A program made the translations under genes and the position numbers. Under the pieces are notes generated by a model, which was not told the origin of the DNA, ran no database searches, and worked only from the letters and a program-made list of their open reading frames with translations. Below, in pieces: positions 45,401-53,880 of a stretch of DNA of 64,000 nucleotides (positions are counted from its first letter, which is position 1; the number at the start of each line of letters is the position of its first letter). This DNA comes from Arthrobacter sp. S39 (GTDB lineage: Bacteria; Actinomycetota; Actinomycetes; Actinomycetales; Micrococcaceae): contig NZ_SIHX01000003.1 in assembly GCF_004320525.1 (NCBI RefSeq), positions 434,001 through 498,000 of the forward strand. Direction: 5' to 3'.

Positions 45401-46231
45401 GTGACCGCCCGGGAGTCCGGCAGCTCCATTAGACTCTTGCCTATGTCGAAAACCTCCAGCATGGGCCGCGGCATGCTGGCCATCCTGGCTCTGGGTGCAC
45501 GGCATGGGACCGGCCTTCCGGGCGGCACGGTCGCAGGGATCGCAGCAGACCTGGGCAAGGACCGCAGCCAGGTGTCGCGGAACCTCCGCACCGGTGAGCA
45601 GGAAGGATTCCTCGGCCGGACCGGCGAGCGCACCTACACCCTGGACTGGTCCATCCTGACCGATGCCCAGCAATTGACGGCGCAGAGGCTGCACTCGGAC
45701 GGTGCCGTGGCGCTGGACCGGCTGGCCCGCGACACGGACGAGGGGTGCTTCCTGGGCGTGCTGCACGGCGCGAGCACCGTGACCATCGGCGAAAGCGTTC
45801 CGGCCAGCAGCAACCTGGTGGGCTCATGGCTGGGCAGGCCCTACCCCGCGTACTGCAGCGACGCCGGCCAGGCTGTGCTGTGGGAGTCGTCGGAAGCCCA
45901 GGTGCGGACCGTTTTCGCCGGCGTCGACTTTGTGCGGCACGGTCCCAATACCCCGTCCGACGTCGGCGATTTTCTTGGACGGTTGGCTGCGGCCCGGGTG
46001 CGCGGGTACTCAGTGGTGGATCAGGAAGCGGAACCGGGGCTCTATTCGCTGGCCGTCCCCGTCCGGGATTTCAAGGGCGACGTGGCGGCGGCACTGCAGA
46101 TCGTGGGCACCAGGGCACGCCTGGAGCCGCGCCGGACCGAGTTCGCGGCGGCCCTGCTGGAGCAGGGACGCTGGCTTGAGGCCAGGCTTGGCTATGTGCC
46201 CCGGGAAAGCAGCCGGCCGCTGCAGGATTAG
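45401..46231 (+). CDS. IclR-family transcriptional regulator
   Basis: A 276-residue regulator with an N-terminal winged helix (about 20-80, GTVAGIAADLGKDRSQVSRNLRTGEQEGFL) and the C-terminal ligand domain (about 95-260) with SWLGRPYPAYCSDAGQAVLW and VVDQEAEPGLYSLAVPVRDFKG. GTG 45401 has AAGGAG 11 bases upstream; ATG 45443 is an alternative without a site. It diverges from mmuM, so methionine or S-methylmethionine metabolism is a plausible target. A related IclR gene lies at 48408-49172. Confidence 0.9.
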   Translation: MTARESGSSIRLLPMSKTSSMGRGMLAILALGARHGTGLPGGTVAGIAADLGKDRSQVSRNLRTGEQEGFLGRTGERTYTLDWSILTDAQQLTAQRLHSDGAVALDRLARDTDEGCFLGVLHGASTVTIGESVPASSNLVGSWLGRPYPAYCSDAGQAVLWESSEAQVRTVFAGVDFVRHGPNTPSDVGDFLGRLAAARVRGYSVVDQEAEPGLYSLAVPVRDFKGDVAAALQIVGTRARLEPRRTEFAAALLEQGRWLEARLGYVPRESSRPLQD

Positions 46232-46305
46232 GGGGCTGCTGGAAATTCCACCTCCAAGGAACCGGGGCACTCTTTGCGGGGCACTCCCCCAATGCGCCGG
46301 GCTGG

Positions 46306-46566
46306 TCAGAGCGGTCGGCCGTAGGGGTAGTCCACCCAGGCTCCGGCACCTTCTTCCGGGCACGCATGGTCTGCACCGTTTACCGTGCTCCAGTAGTCCG
46401 CGGGGAAGCGGGCTCCCTGGAGGACTGCGTTCAAGTCGACGCCATACTCCTCGCGCCCGTCGGCGAATCGCGCGTCATATCGAATGCTGCGATAACGACT
46501 CTTCAACCAACGACGTATCTTCCACGATGCAGTGGCTCGGATAGCAATCGGCATTTGCGAACTCAT
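46306..46566 (-). CDS. Small hypothetical protein (86 aa)
   Basis: No family recognised. The start at 46566 has an excellent AGGGGAGGA 7 bases upstream, which is the main reason to call it. The sequence MSSQMPIAIRATASWKIRRW begins with a basic amphipathic stretch and ends DYPYGRPL. Aromatic and charged residues are evenly spread, without a signal or helix bundle. The frame is open further upstream to 46641, but that part lacks a ribosome binding site. Confidence 0.55.
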   Translation of the reverse strand: MSSQMPIAIRATASWKIRRWLKSRYRSIRYDARFADGREEYGVDLNAVLQGARFPADYWSTVNGADHACPEEGAGAWVDYPYGRPL

Positions 46567-46710
46567 GCCTACATCCTCCCCTGTCTGTGGGTCCCCCTCT
46601 TGCGAACCGCTGATGGAAAGGCTCAACGGATAATCGAACAAACGTGTCCCACTTCCTTAGAACCGGGACTAATGCGGTGAAAAAGCAACGGGATTGCATT
46701 GGCTCCGCCG

Positions 46711-47133
46711 CTAACGGGCTTCTTCTGCGACCAGCCAAAGTCTGCCATTGGCGCAGTCGCGTTCCGTCCAATGGTCTTTGAGCGGGTCATCGTGAACAAG
46801 ACCGCCACCGACGACAACAATCGATCCCGAGCGCGCCACAACGTTCTTGCCTGCGTCGAGGATTTCAAAGGATTCCGAATCACCTTGAACCGTGTACCCC
46901 TGGGGCCATACGAGGGTGTATACCGGCTCTCCTGGCCCCGTCGCATGAATGCAGCCATTGCCGTCAACTCCCAGCGTGCCCTCGAAACGCGCATCCATGC
47001 CGTGCTCCTGCGGCATATCGACGGTGACCAGGCGGAGAGGGGACGAAGATGACGGGGACGCGCAGGCACTGAGCACGGTAGCCAAAGACAAAATTGATCC
47101 AAGAGTGACCACCTTCAGCGATGGCGCCTTCAT
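46711..47133 (-). CDS. Putative lipoprotein (140 aa)
   Basis: Unknown function. The signal peptide ends in the lipobox LSAC (residues 21-24). The mature part has a short serine linker, then a beta-rich domain with two cysteines (NGCIHAT and ERDCANG). The transcript appears leaderless: TATAGT sits 7 bases before the ATG on this strand and no ribosome binding site is seen. It is in the same orientation as the small gene at 46306 and the lipoproteins at 47504-48046. Confidence 0.8.
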   Translation of the reverse strand: MKAPSLKVVTLGSILSLATVLSACASPSSSSPLRLVTVDMPQEHGMDARFEGTLGVDGNGCIHATGPGEPVYTLVWPQGYTVQGDSESFEILDAGKNVVARSGSIVVVGGGLVHDDPLKDHWTERDCANGRLWLVAEEAR

Positions 47134-47503
47134 ACGCGGGACTATACGCGCGATACTTAGGGTGCCTCAACAGAGAACTCTGAGTGCCGACAGGTCCGGT
47201 CCGGTCTCATTGCTACTGGCCCGGATGGTGCTCTTGCCCTTCAGCGGATGAGTTGGACTCCGCCGCTGCGACAACGGCGAATCCGTCGAGGACATCCGTC
47301 CGGTCCTGATCATTTCCGCCGGCAGGCGCGCCCCGAAGCCATCGAACAGCCCCACACCGACTTCGCCGCGCACGAGGCAACTTCCTGATCGGTGCCGCTG
47401 GCCGAACGGGTCATCGACGGTCAGCGATGCCGCCCGATTTTTCCCGAGTACTACGGGGACGCCACGGCTCCGCGGTGGTCACTCAAGGATGCCGGCGAGG
47501 TCG
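47134..47503. other. 370-bp region without a clear gene
   Basis: The first 30 bases hold the leaderless promoter of the lipoprotein at 46711-47133. The rest has fragments of open frame with coding-like codon use but many breaks, possibly a decayed gene. No hairpin or repeat stands out. Confidence 0.4.
47141..47146 (-). promoter_or_regulatory. -10 TATAGT of a leaderless lipoprotein transcript
   Basis: On the minus strand TATAGT ends 7 bases before the ATG at 47133, the spacing of leaderless actinobacterial promoters. No Shine-Dalgarno sequence is found. The -35 region is not recognisable. Confidence 0.5.
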
Positions 47504-48046
47504 TCAGCGCCCAGCGGGGAGCTGGTAGATCGCCACGTGGATCTTTCCCGAGTCTTTCGGCGGGATGACTACCCGGAATGCCGGCCCCCGTCCGGAGTCT
47601 GTGTCTTTGGAACACAGGGTGGAACCTGGCTCAATCCCGACGCCGCGCAGCACCTTCGCGTCCTGGGCAACGATCTCCGCATTGGGGGCCACCATCGAAC
47701 CCGCCGACACACAGATGGACTTCATCTCCTCAGTGTCGGCCGTGAAACTCGTCAGGGAAGCACCGGCAAAAGGCTCAAGCGGAGTCTGGTCCACCGCAAT
47801 GCCGTCGGCACTCGCCGGAAGGCTGAGGTCCAGCGGTGCAAAAAGCGAAGCCGCCAGGCTGCTTGCGTCGCCGGTGGCAGGGGAATCCATGGTCATGTCA
47901 GGTCCTGTCGTCGTTGTCCCGGAGGCTTCCAAACGGGTATCTGCCGGTGTCGTGCCTCCCGGCCGCGAGAGACCGGGGGTGGCGCATCCGGCCAGCAAGA
48001 TTCCGGTGACGGCCAGGGCCGCCGTCGCCATTCCTTTGCGCGCCAT
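47504..48046 (-). CDS. Putative lipoprotein (180 aa)
   Basis: A lipoprotein with a clear lipobox LAGC (residues 18-21) after the signal MARKGMATAALAVTGILLAG. A Thr/Pro/Gly linker (about 25-65) is followed by a domain with a cysteine pair (SICVSAG and STLCSKD) and a final strand KIHVAIYQLPAGR. Unknown function. It is preceded by a small ORF (48046-48201) whose stop overlaps this start by one base (TGATG), suggesting coupled translation. Confidence 0.82.
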   Translation of the reverse strand: MARKGMATAALAVTGILLAGCATPGLSRPGGTTPADTRLEASGTTTTGPDMTMDSPATGDASSLAASLFAPLDLSLPASADGIAVDQTPLEPFAGASLTSFTADTEEMKSICVSAGSMVAPNAEIVAQDAKVLRGVGIEPGSTLCSKDTDSGRGPAFRVVIPPKDSGKIHVAIYQLPAGR

Positions 48047-48201
48047 CAGTTGACACGTCCGGAGCTGTGGTGAGTTGAAGATTCGCCTGTCATGTTGTAA
48101 TTCTGCGCGATCCCTACTTCGTTAAGGCGTCCAAGCTGCTTGTCGGTGACCGAATCCGTGGTCCGCCGGGACGCGGGGTCGGCGCCGACAAAGTCAGTCA
48201 T
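48046..48201 (-). CDS. Small ORF coupled to the lipoprotein gene
   Basis: A 51-residue frame, MTDFVGADPASRRTTDSVTD and onward, whose TGA overlaps the lipoprotein ATG (TGATG). No ribosome binding site is clear for it and no family is recognised. It could be a leader peptide for coupling or a true small protein. Its main support is the overlap, because the lipoprotein itself has no Shine-Dalgarno sequence. Confidence 0.45.
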   Translation of the reverse strand: MTDFVGADPASRRTTDSVTDKQLGRLNEVGIAQNYNMTGESSTHHSSGRVN

Positions 48202-48407
48202 GCACCCATCGTGCCGGATCATCAAAACAGCGGCCATGGGCAGCTCTTCCCATGGCCGCCAAGACAGCACTCGCGCTTGGCCCGGGTCAGTTCAGCCCGG
48301 ACCAGCAGTCGCCGTCGGTCGGATAGGCCACCTCTTCAAGCACCCGCGGGTGCGGGGCAGCAAGGACGGGCTTCGCGTCCCTGAAACCGGCCATCAGGCG
48401 CTCCGGC

Positions 48408-49172
48408 TCAGCTGGGGGTCTGGGAGCCCAGTCGGTCCGCCGCACCGCGCAGGACAGCGGCAACACCCGCAGCGTCATCGCCTACTTCGTTCCGCCGTCC
48501 CAGCACGCTGAGGGCGGCCAGGATGTTGCCGCCGGGGTCGCGCACCGGGACGGCGAGTTCCAGGATGTCGTGCTCAAATTCCTCGTCGCAGGCCACATAA
48601 CCGCGCGCCACGTCGCGGGCCATCAGCGCCCGGACCTCATCGGTGGAGTGCGCGGCGCCGGGGCCGCCTACGCCAATGAAGTTCACGTCGCCCAACAACA
48701 GCTCCAGGGCGGCCTGGTCGTGGTCCCAGAGCAAGGCCCTGCCGGCGCCGGTGCACCAGACCGGCGTCACCATGCCCGGCGCAACAAAACTGCCCAGGCC
48801 GGCGTCGTTGCTGGAGGCGCGCAGCAGGATGGCCCGGTAGCCGTCCCGGACGGAGAGCCTGGCGCGCAACCCCAGGGCCGCGACCAAGGACTCGAGTTCG
48901 GGCTTGGCGTCACGCACCCAGCCGGTGTTGAGCGAGGCGGCAAGGCTGAAGTAGCGCGGTCCGGTCCGGAACGGGCCGCGGTCCACCCGCTCCAGCAGGC
49001 CCAGCTCGCAGAGTTCCTGGGTCAGCCTGGAGACACGGCTCTGGTCCATGTCCAGCTCCGCGGCCAGCTGCGAAACGCCCACCAGCTGCCGCCCGCGTTT
49101 TTCGCGGTCAACCACCAGCCGGACAATCCGGAGTCCCTGCGCCAGCGATGACGCTTCAGCGGACGAATCCAC
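48408..49172 (-). CDS. IclR-family transcriptional regulator
   Basis: A 254-residue regulator. The N-terminal winged helix (about 8-75) has VGVSQLAAELDMDQSRVSRLTQELCELGLL, and the ligand domain (about 85-245) has VTPVWCTGAGRALLW and VACDEEFEHDILELAVPVRDPGGN. GTG start after GAGGGG. It lies 78 bases downstream of the amino-acid permease on the same strand, so it may share its transcript and regulate amine or amino-acid uptake. It resembles the 45401 regulator in layout. Confidence 0.92.
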   Translation of the reverse strand: MDSSAEASSLAQGLRIVRLVVDREKRGRQLVGVSQLAAELDMDQSRVSRLTQELCELGLLERVDRGPFRTGPRYFSLAASLNTGWVRDAKPELESLVAALGLRARLSVRDGYRAILLRASSNDAGLGSFVAPGMVTPVWCTGAGRALLWDHDQAALELLLGDVNFIGVGGPGAAHSTDEVRALMARDVARGYVACDEEFEHDILELAVPVRDPGGNILAALSVLGRRNEVGDDAAGVAAVLRGAADRLGSQTPS

Positions 49173-49250
49173 GCTAATTACCCCTCACTGCCGGTGCTCG
49201 CCCTATTCTTCCACGGCGACCCGGGCGGTCACGCAGGCGGCCCAGGCTGG

Positions 49251-50690
49251 TTACTGGACTGCCGCCGTCGAACGTTTCCGGCCGTGCCGGAAGTAGAAGT
49301 AGCCGTAGCAGGCGGCAACGAACGGGATGCCGAAGTAGAGGGCGGCCACCTGGTTGGGGTCCAGTGCGATGCCCACCAGCGAGATGACGCACAGGGTGAA
49401 AGCCAGGATGGGCACCAGCGGAAACAGCGGGGCCCTGTATGCCAGGGCCGAGACGTCGCCGCCGTTCCGCACGAAGGCGCGGCGGTGGAAATAATGCGAG
49501 GTGGTGATGGACATCCACACGCCCACCACGGCGAACCCGGCCACAGATACCAGAACCAGGTACACCGTTTCCGGGGCGACCACGCTGCTGATGAGGGACG
49601 CGATGCCGCCCACCATGCTCACCGACAGGGCGATCAGCGGGATGCCGCGGCGGGTGAGGCGCCGGAAGGCCTGGGGCGCGTGGCCTTCGTCGGCCAGGGA
49701 GTAGAGCATCCTGGCGCAGGAGAAGAGGCCGCTGTTGCCGGCGGAAAGCAGGGCCGTGATGATGACGAAGTTCATGATGTCGGCGGCGAACGGGATGCCG
49801 ACGGCGGAGAAGACGGTGACGAACGGGCTCTCGTCCAGCCCCACTTCGGTGTACGGGATGGTGGCGGCGATGACGGCGATGGCACCGACGAAGAAGATCA
49901 GCAGCCGGATCACCGTGGTGCGCATGGCCTTGGGGATGGCCGTGGCGGGGTCCTTGGTTTCGCCCGCTGCCACGCCGATCAGTTCCGAACCGGAGAAGGC
50001 ATAGAAGACGGCAAGTACGGTGACCAGGACACCGGTGAAGCCGTTGGGGAAGAGTCCTCCCGCGGTGTTGAAGTTCTCGAAGAGGAACGGGTGGCTGCCG
50101 CCGTCGCTGAGCGGACGGAAGCCGAACAGCGCCGCGCCGCCGAGGACGATCAGGCCGATGATGGCGCCGACCTTGATGATGGCGAACCAGAATTCGGACT
50201 CGCCAAAGAACTTGGCGGACACCGCGTTGAAGCCGAACAGCACGGCGGCGAAAATCAGGCACCAGATCCACACGTCAACGTCCGGGAACCAGCGCTGCAT
50301 CAGCAGCCCGGACGCCGTGAACTCGGAGCCGATGGCCACCGCCCAGCACAGCCAGTACAGCCACGCCGTGGCGAAGCCCGTGGCCGGTCCGATGGAGCGG
50401 GCGGCGTAAATGTGGAACGCGCCGGACACCGGGTACGCGATGGCCAGTTCGCCCAGGCACGCCATCACGAGGTAGACCACGAACGCGCCCACCAGGTAGG
50501 CGAGCACCGCGCCCAGCGGGCCGGCCTGGGAGATGGTGTACCCCGAGCTGAGGAACAGGCCGGACCCGATGACGCCGCCCATGGCGATCATCACCAGGTG
50601 CCTGGCGCCCATGGATCTCCGGAGTCCGGGCTGGGCCGGCGCAGGCCCGGCGGGGGTCGGGTTCAGCGTCAGGGGTGATGGGGATTCCAC
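49251..50690 (-). CDS. Amino acid permease (APC superfamily)
   Basis: A 12-helix amino acid transporter of 479 residues in the membrane. The N-terminal motif [23 protein letters not shown], the helix 1 unwound region, and the helix 3 segment [16 protein letters not shown] are classic for the AAT family (GabP, ProY, LysP group). [16 protein letters not shown] and [18 protein letters not shown] complete the pattern. The substrate is an amino acid or GABA, not determinable by eye. Downstream IclR regulator is likely related to it. Confidence 0.95.
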   Translation of the reverse strand: MESPSPLTLNPTPAGPAPAQPGLRRSMGARHLVMIAMGGVIGSGLFLSSGYTISQAGPLGAVLAYLVGAFVVYLVMACLGELAIAYPVSGAFHIYAARSIGPATGFATAWLYWLCWAVAIGSEFTASGLLMQRWFPDVDVWIWCLIFAAVLFGFNAVSAKFFGESEFWFAIIKVGAIIGLIVLGGAALFGFRPLSDGGSHPFLFENFNTAGGLFPNGFTGVLVTVLAVFYAFSGSELIGVAAGETKDPATAIPKAMRTTVIRLLIFFVGAIAVIAATIPYTEVGLDESPFVTVFSAVGIPFAADIMNFVIITALLSAGNSGLFSCARMLYSLADEGHAPQAFRRLTRRGIPLIALSVSMVGGIASLISSVVAPETVYLVLVSVAGFAVVGVWMSITTSHYFHRRAFVRNGGDVSALAYRAPLFPLVPILAFTLCVISLVGIALDPNQVAALYFGIPFVAACYGYFYFRHGRKRSTAAVQ

Positions 50691-50883
50691 GGGCGTCTCC
50701 AGGAGGGGTGGTCAGCAGGTGTGCGGCAAATGCGCGCACTCCCCTGTCCCGTCCCCGGTCGCGAAGATATGCACGTCAACAGAGAGAAATTAGCACAATC
50801 ACCGAATTTCGCTCGTTAAAGTCATGCCAACTTGTTCATATTGCACGCCTGTTACCTCGCGTGACCCGCCCCCGGATGGAAAA

Positions 50884-51702
50884 TCAGCGCGCGACGAGCG
50901 CCTCGCTGGCCTCCCACAGACCCTGCGCCAGCCCGGCGTCGTACGCCTGTGCGTTGGCTTTGGCGAGGGCGCGCTTGTAGTAGTACGCGCCGGACACCCA
51001 GTCGGTGCCGGCGGTGCCGTTTATGAGCCAGAGCAAGGTGTCGGCGCCCTGGTCCGGGGTGAGCATAAAGCGGCTGAGCAGCGTCTTGTAGGCGTGCCGC
51101 ATGGGGCTGGTGGAGTCCGCCGCGAAGTTGGTGCGGACCACGCCCGGGTGGAATGCCGCCGTCGTAATTCCCTGCTCGCCGAAGCGGCGGTGCAGCTCGG
51201 ACGTGAAGAGGATGTTGGCGAGCTTGCCTGTGCCGTAGGCGCGGTTGGTGGAGTACGTGTGCTCCGAGTTGAGGTCGAAGAGGTCCAGCTTGCCGAAGCT
51301 GTTGGCGCCGCTGGCGGTGTTGATGACCTTGGCCTTGCTGGCAGTGAGGACGTCCATCAGCTCGGTGGTGAGCAGGAACGGGGCCAGGTGGTTGATCTGG
51401 AAGGTGGACTCGTTGCCGTCCACGGTGAGCTGGTGCTTGCCCATGATGCCGCCCGCGTTGTTGGCAAGGACATCGATCCGGTCATAATCGTCCCGAAGCT
51501 GCGCGGCGAGGGTGCGGACCTGATCCAGCTCGGCGAAGTCGCAGACGAAATAGTCGGCGTCCAACTCCTTCGCGACGGCCTGCGTCTTGTCCTCGGAACG
51601 GCCGACGACGACCACCCGGTCCCCTGCTTCGGCCAGCGTCCGCGCGGCTGCCGCGCCGATGCCGTCGCTTGCGCCGGTGATCACGATGGTGCGTTGGGTC
51701 AA
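50884..51702 (-). CDS. SDR family NAD(P)-dependent oxidoreductase
   Basis: A short-chain dehydrogenase of 272 residues. The cofactor motif TGASDGIGAAAARTLA is at the start, followed by NNAGGIMG, the catalytic serine in INTASGAN (about 140) and Y-x-x-x-K in YGTGKLAN (about 157-161). The start TQRTIVITGASDG and the HLAPFLLTTELM segment resemble retinol/WW-domain oxidoreductase-type SDRs. Substrate unknown. It lies after the ABC ATPase gene on the same strand with a 126-base gap. Confidence 0.93.
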   Translation of the reverse strand: MTQRTIVITGASDGIGAAAARTLAEAGDRVVVVGRSEDKTQAVAKELDADYFVCDFAELDQVRTLAAQLRDDYDRIDVLANNAGGIMGKHQLTVDGNESTFQINHLAPFLLTTELMDVLTASKAKVINTASGANSFGKLDLFDLNSEHTYSTNRAYGTGKLANILFTSELHRRFGEQGITTAAFHPGVVRTNFAADSTSPMRHAYKTLLSRFMLTPDQGADTLLWLINGTAGTDWVSGAYYYKRALAKANAQAYDAGLAQGLWEASEALVAR

Positions 51703-51828
51703 GGGGTGTCCTTTGGTTGCGATTCAGCGCTCGGGTAGAACACGCTGCCTCTGGCACAACGACGGCGGGACGGCCGGTGTTCCCCGGGCGTCCCGCCGAG
51801 CGGATGGCCCGGTTGGTCCGGGCGGGGA

Positions 51829-52524
51829 TCAGATGCTCGCCGGCACCGGTGCGGTGAGCCGCCCGTCGCGCATCGTGGCGACGGAGTCGGTCAGCGGGAG
51901 GAACTCGGTGTCGTGCGTGACCATCACCGTCGCGACTCTGAAGTCGTCGGTGACGCGGCGCAGGAGCCGGACGATGGAGTCGCTGCGTTCGTGGTCCAGG
52001 GCGGCCGTGGGCTCGTCCACGAGCAGGACCTTGGGGTTGCCCATGAGGGCACGGGCGATGTTGACCCGCTGGCGCTGGCCGCCGGAGAGCTGGTGCGGGC
52101 GTTTGTCCGCGCTGGAGCTCAGTCCGACGACGTCGAGCAGCTCCGCAGCTTTGGCGCGTGCGGCCTTGACGGGCTTTCCGCGCAGGTGGTCGCCGATGAT
52201 GAGCTGTTCGGCGGCGGTCAGGGACGGAAGCAGGTTGGGCTGCTGGAAGATGATGCCGATCTTTTCCCGCCGCAGCGCGGTCAGGTCCTTGTCGCCGAGC
52301 CCGGTGGCGTCGGTGCCGTCGATGAGCACCAGTCCGTGGGTGGGGCGGACGAGGGTGGCGGCGGCGGCGAGGAGGCTGGATTTTCCTGAGCCGGAGGGCC
52401 CGACGACGGAGACCATCTGGCCGGCCTGGACCGTGAGGTTCACGGAGTCCAGGGCTTTGAGGGTTCCGTCCCCGTCCGGGTATTCGATGGTGACGTTGAC
52501 GAGGTTCAGGGGGCTGGTGGACAT
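51829..52524 (-). CDS. ABC transporter ATP-binding protein
   Basis: A 231-residue ATPase, partner of the permease upstream. Walker A VGPSGSGKSSLL near 41, signature LSGGQRQRVNIARAL near 145, Walker B VLLVDEPTAALD near 168 and the switch histidine in VMVTHDTEFL. FQQPNLLPSL is the Q-loop region. The pair with an FtsX-type permease and a divergent two-component system suggests envelope stress or peptide resistance. About 50 bases separate it from the permease. Confidence 0.94.
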   Translation of the reverse strand: MSTSPLNLVNVTIEYPDGDGTLKALDSVNLTVQAGQMVSVVGPSGSGKSSLLAAAATLVRPTHGLVLIDGTDATGLGDKDLTALRREKIGIIFQQPNLLPSLTAAEQLIIGDHLRGKPVKAARAKAAELLDVVGLSSSADKRPHQLSGGQRQRVNIARALMGNPKVLLVDEPTAALDHERSDSIVRLLRRVTDDFRVATVMVTHDTEFLPLTDSVATMRDGRLTAPVPASI

Positions 52525-52574
52525 GGCGTTGTTTCCTTTGGGAATGGGCTCGGGCGGACTCTGTGGCGGAGGGT

Positions 52575-53708
52575 TTAGTTCCCGCCAAGGGCGATGAGGG
52601 CGTCTACCTTCGTGACGCGGCGGACGGCAAGGGCCGCGCCGGCCAGGCCCAGGGCGATGATGCCGAGGATGGGGAGCAGCGTCGTGGCGGGGGTGAGCAG
52701 GAAGGGGGCCGCCTGCGCTGCGAAGAAACCGCCGAGGATGCCGATGCCGCCGCCGATTCCCGCGCCGGCCAGCAGGACGATCGCGGCCTGGGTGATGGCG
52801 TCTCGCAGGATGTAGGCGCTTGATCCGCCCATGGCCTTCAGGACAGCGATGTCGCGGGTCCGCTGGACCGTCCAGACTGTCAGGAACGCCACGATGACCA
52901 GGGCCGAGATGCCGTAGAGAAAGGCCTGCATCAGCGTCAGCGAGCCGTTCTCGCTCTTATATGACCCCAGCGCCTGGAAGGATGCGGTGCGTGAAGCGCT
53001 CACGGTGTGTGCCGCGGCGTTGGCGGCCGCCTCGTCAACGGTGGCGCCGTCCTGATAGGTGATGGCGGCGACGGTTCCGACATGCTCCGGGTCGGTCAGG
53101 TGGGCGAGTTTGGTCCAGGCGGGAAGCGCGGTCCAGACGACGCTGGTGTGGGAGTACCACTGGTCTTCCACTACGGCGCTGACGGTCAGGTCGGTTCCGC
53201 CGACGCTGGCCTTGTCGCCAACAGCCAGGGAGAGGGCTTTGGCCACGGTTTTGCCGATCACCACGGTGTCCGCGGTGACGCCGGACGGTGCCAGCCGGCC
53301 GTCAGGTGCGACGCCGAAGACGGCGACGTTGGTGGTTCCGGTGCCCGTCCCGGTGTCCGTGGCCACGGCCTGGAACCGGGTCTGGCTGATGCCCAGGGCT
53401 TCGGCGGTTTCGACGCCGTCGCGGTTCTTCCACGACTCCAGCTGCGCGGCGGTGACTTCGCTTTCGGTGAAGGAGGCCTTGGGCTCGTTGGTGCCGGGTG
53501 CGCCGAAGACGATACTGTCCACCGGCTTGGAGGCGCCGCCGCCGCCGGTGACGGCCCCAAGTTTGTCGATGGCCGACGTCGACTGCTCGCCCAGGCCGGC
53601 CGTCAGACCTGAGAGCATCACCAGCAACAGTGTGATCAGGGCGACGACGGCGCCCATCAGGGCGAACCTGCCCTTGGCAAAGCGGATATCGCGGATAGCA
53701 AGAAACAC
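52575..53708 (-). CDS. ABC transporter permease (FtsX/MacB type)
   Basis: A 377-residue membrane subunit. GTG 53708 is preferred (AAGGAAG about 9 bases upstream and MFLAIRDIRFAKGRFALMG as N-terminus); the longer frame has no such site. First helix about 16-40, a large outer domain (about 45-245), then three C-terminal helices with QRTRDIAVLKAMGGSSAYILRDA between the first two. A glutamine/valine-rich loop and GGGGA stretch mark the outer part. It shares the divergent promoter region with a NarL-type two-component system. Confidence 0.93.
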   Translation of the reverse strand: MFLAIRDIRFAKGRFALMGAVVALITLLLVMLSGLTAGLGEQSTSAIDKLGAVTGGGGASKPVDSIVFGAPGTNEPKASFTESEVTAAQLESWKNRDGVETAEALGISQTRFQAVATDTGTGTGTTNVAVFGVAPDGRLAPSGVTADTVVIGKTVAKALSLAVGDKASVGGTDLTVSAVVEDQWYSHTSVVWTALPAWTKLAHLTDPEHVGTVAAITYQDGATVDEAAANAAAHTVSASRTASFQALGSYKSENGSLTLMQAFLYGISALVIVAFLTVWTVQRTRDIAVLKAMGGSSAYILRDAITQAAIVLLAGAGIGGGIGILGGFFAAQAAPFLLTPATTLLPILGIIALGLAGAALAVRRVTKVDALIALGGN

Positions 53709-53816
53709 GTTTTCTCTTCCTTCGGTGGGGCCAGGGCCGTCAGGGCCCTTGTTTCCACTCTCCCGCGGCGGGGCGCCTGCGCCATCGCGCAGGTGGTTGA
53801 GAGGTGACGGAAGAAC

Positions 53817-53849
53817 GGTTGATCCCCGGGTCAACCATTTGGTTGATCC
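53817..53849. promoter_or_regulatory. Operator cluster between ABC exporter and two-component genes
   Basis: GGTTGATC occurs at 53817 and 53841 and its complement around TCAACC at 53831-53836, so the region reads GGTTGA-N8-TCAACC-N4-GGTTGA. The TCAACC/GGTTGA pair (53831-53846) is a perfect palindrome with a 4-base spacer. Such spaced inverted repeats are typical binding sites of NarL-type regulators such as the one encoded at 55218-55871. Confidence 0.6.
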
Positions 53850-53880
53850 GCCGCCGTCCGGGCGCGCCTAAGCTGGTCAA

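Noticed and set aside
45443-45445. ATG 45443 as start of the IclR gene
   Set aside because: GTG 45401 has an AAGGAG at workable distance while this ATG has none, so the longer form was kept.
47167-47373. Small minus-strand frame ending in a Ser/Arg-rich tail
   Set aside because: No ribosome binding site, no coding pattern over its full length; treated as part of an empty or decayed region.
48287-48394. 35-residue minus-strand ORF MAGFRDAKPVLAAPHPRV and onward, ending DGDCWSGLN
   Set aside because: Its ending looks protein-like, but it is too short, has no ribosome binding site and sits beside the end of the IclR gene; it could be the worn tail of an older gene.
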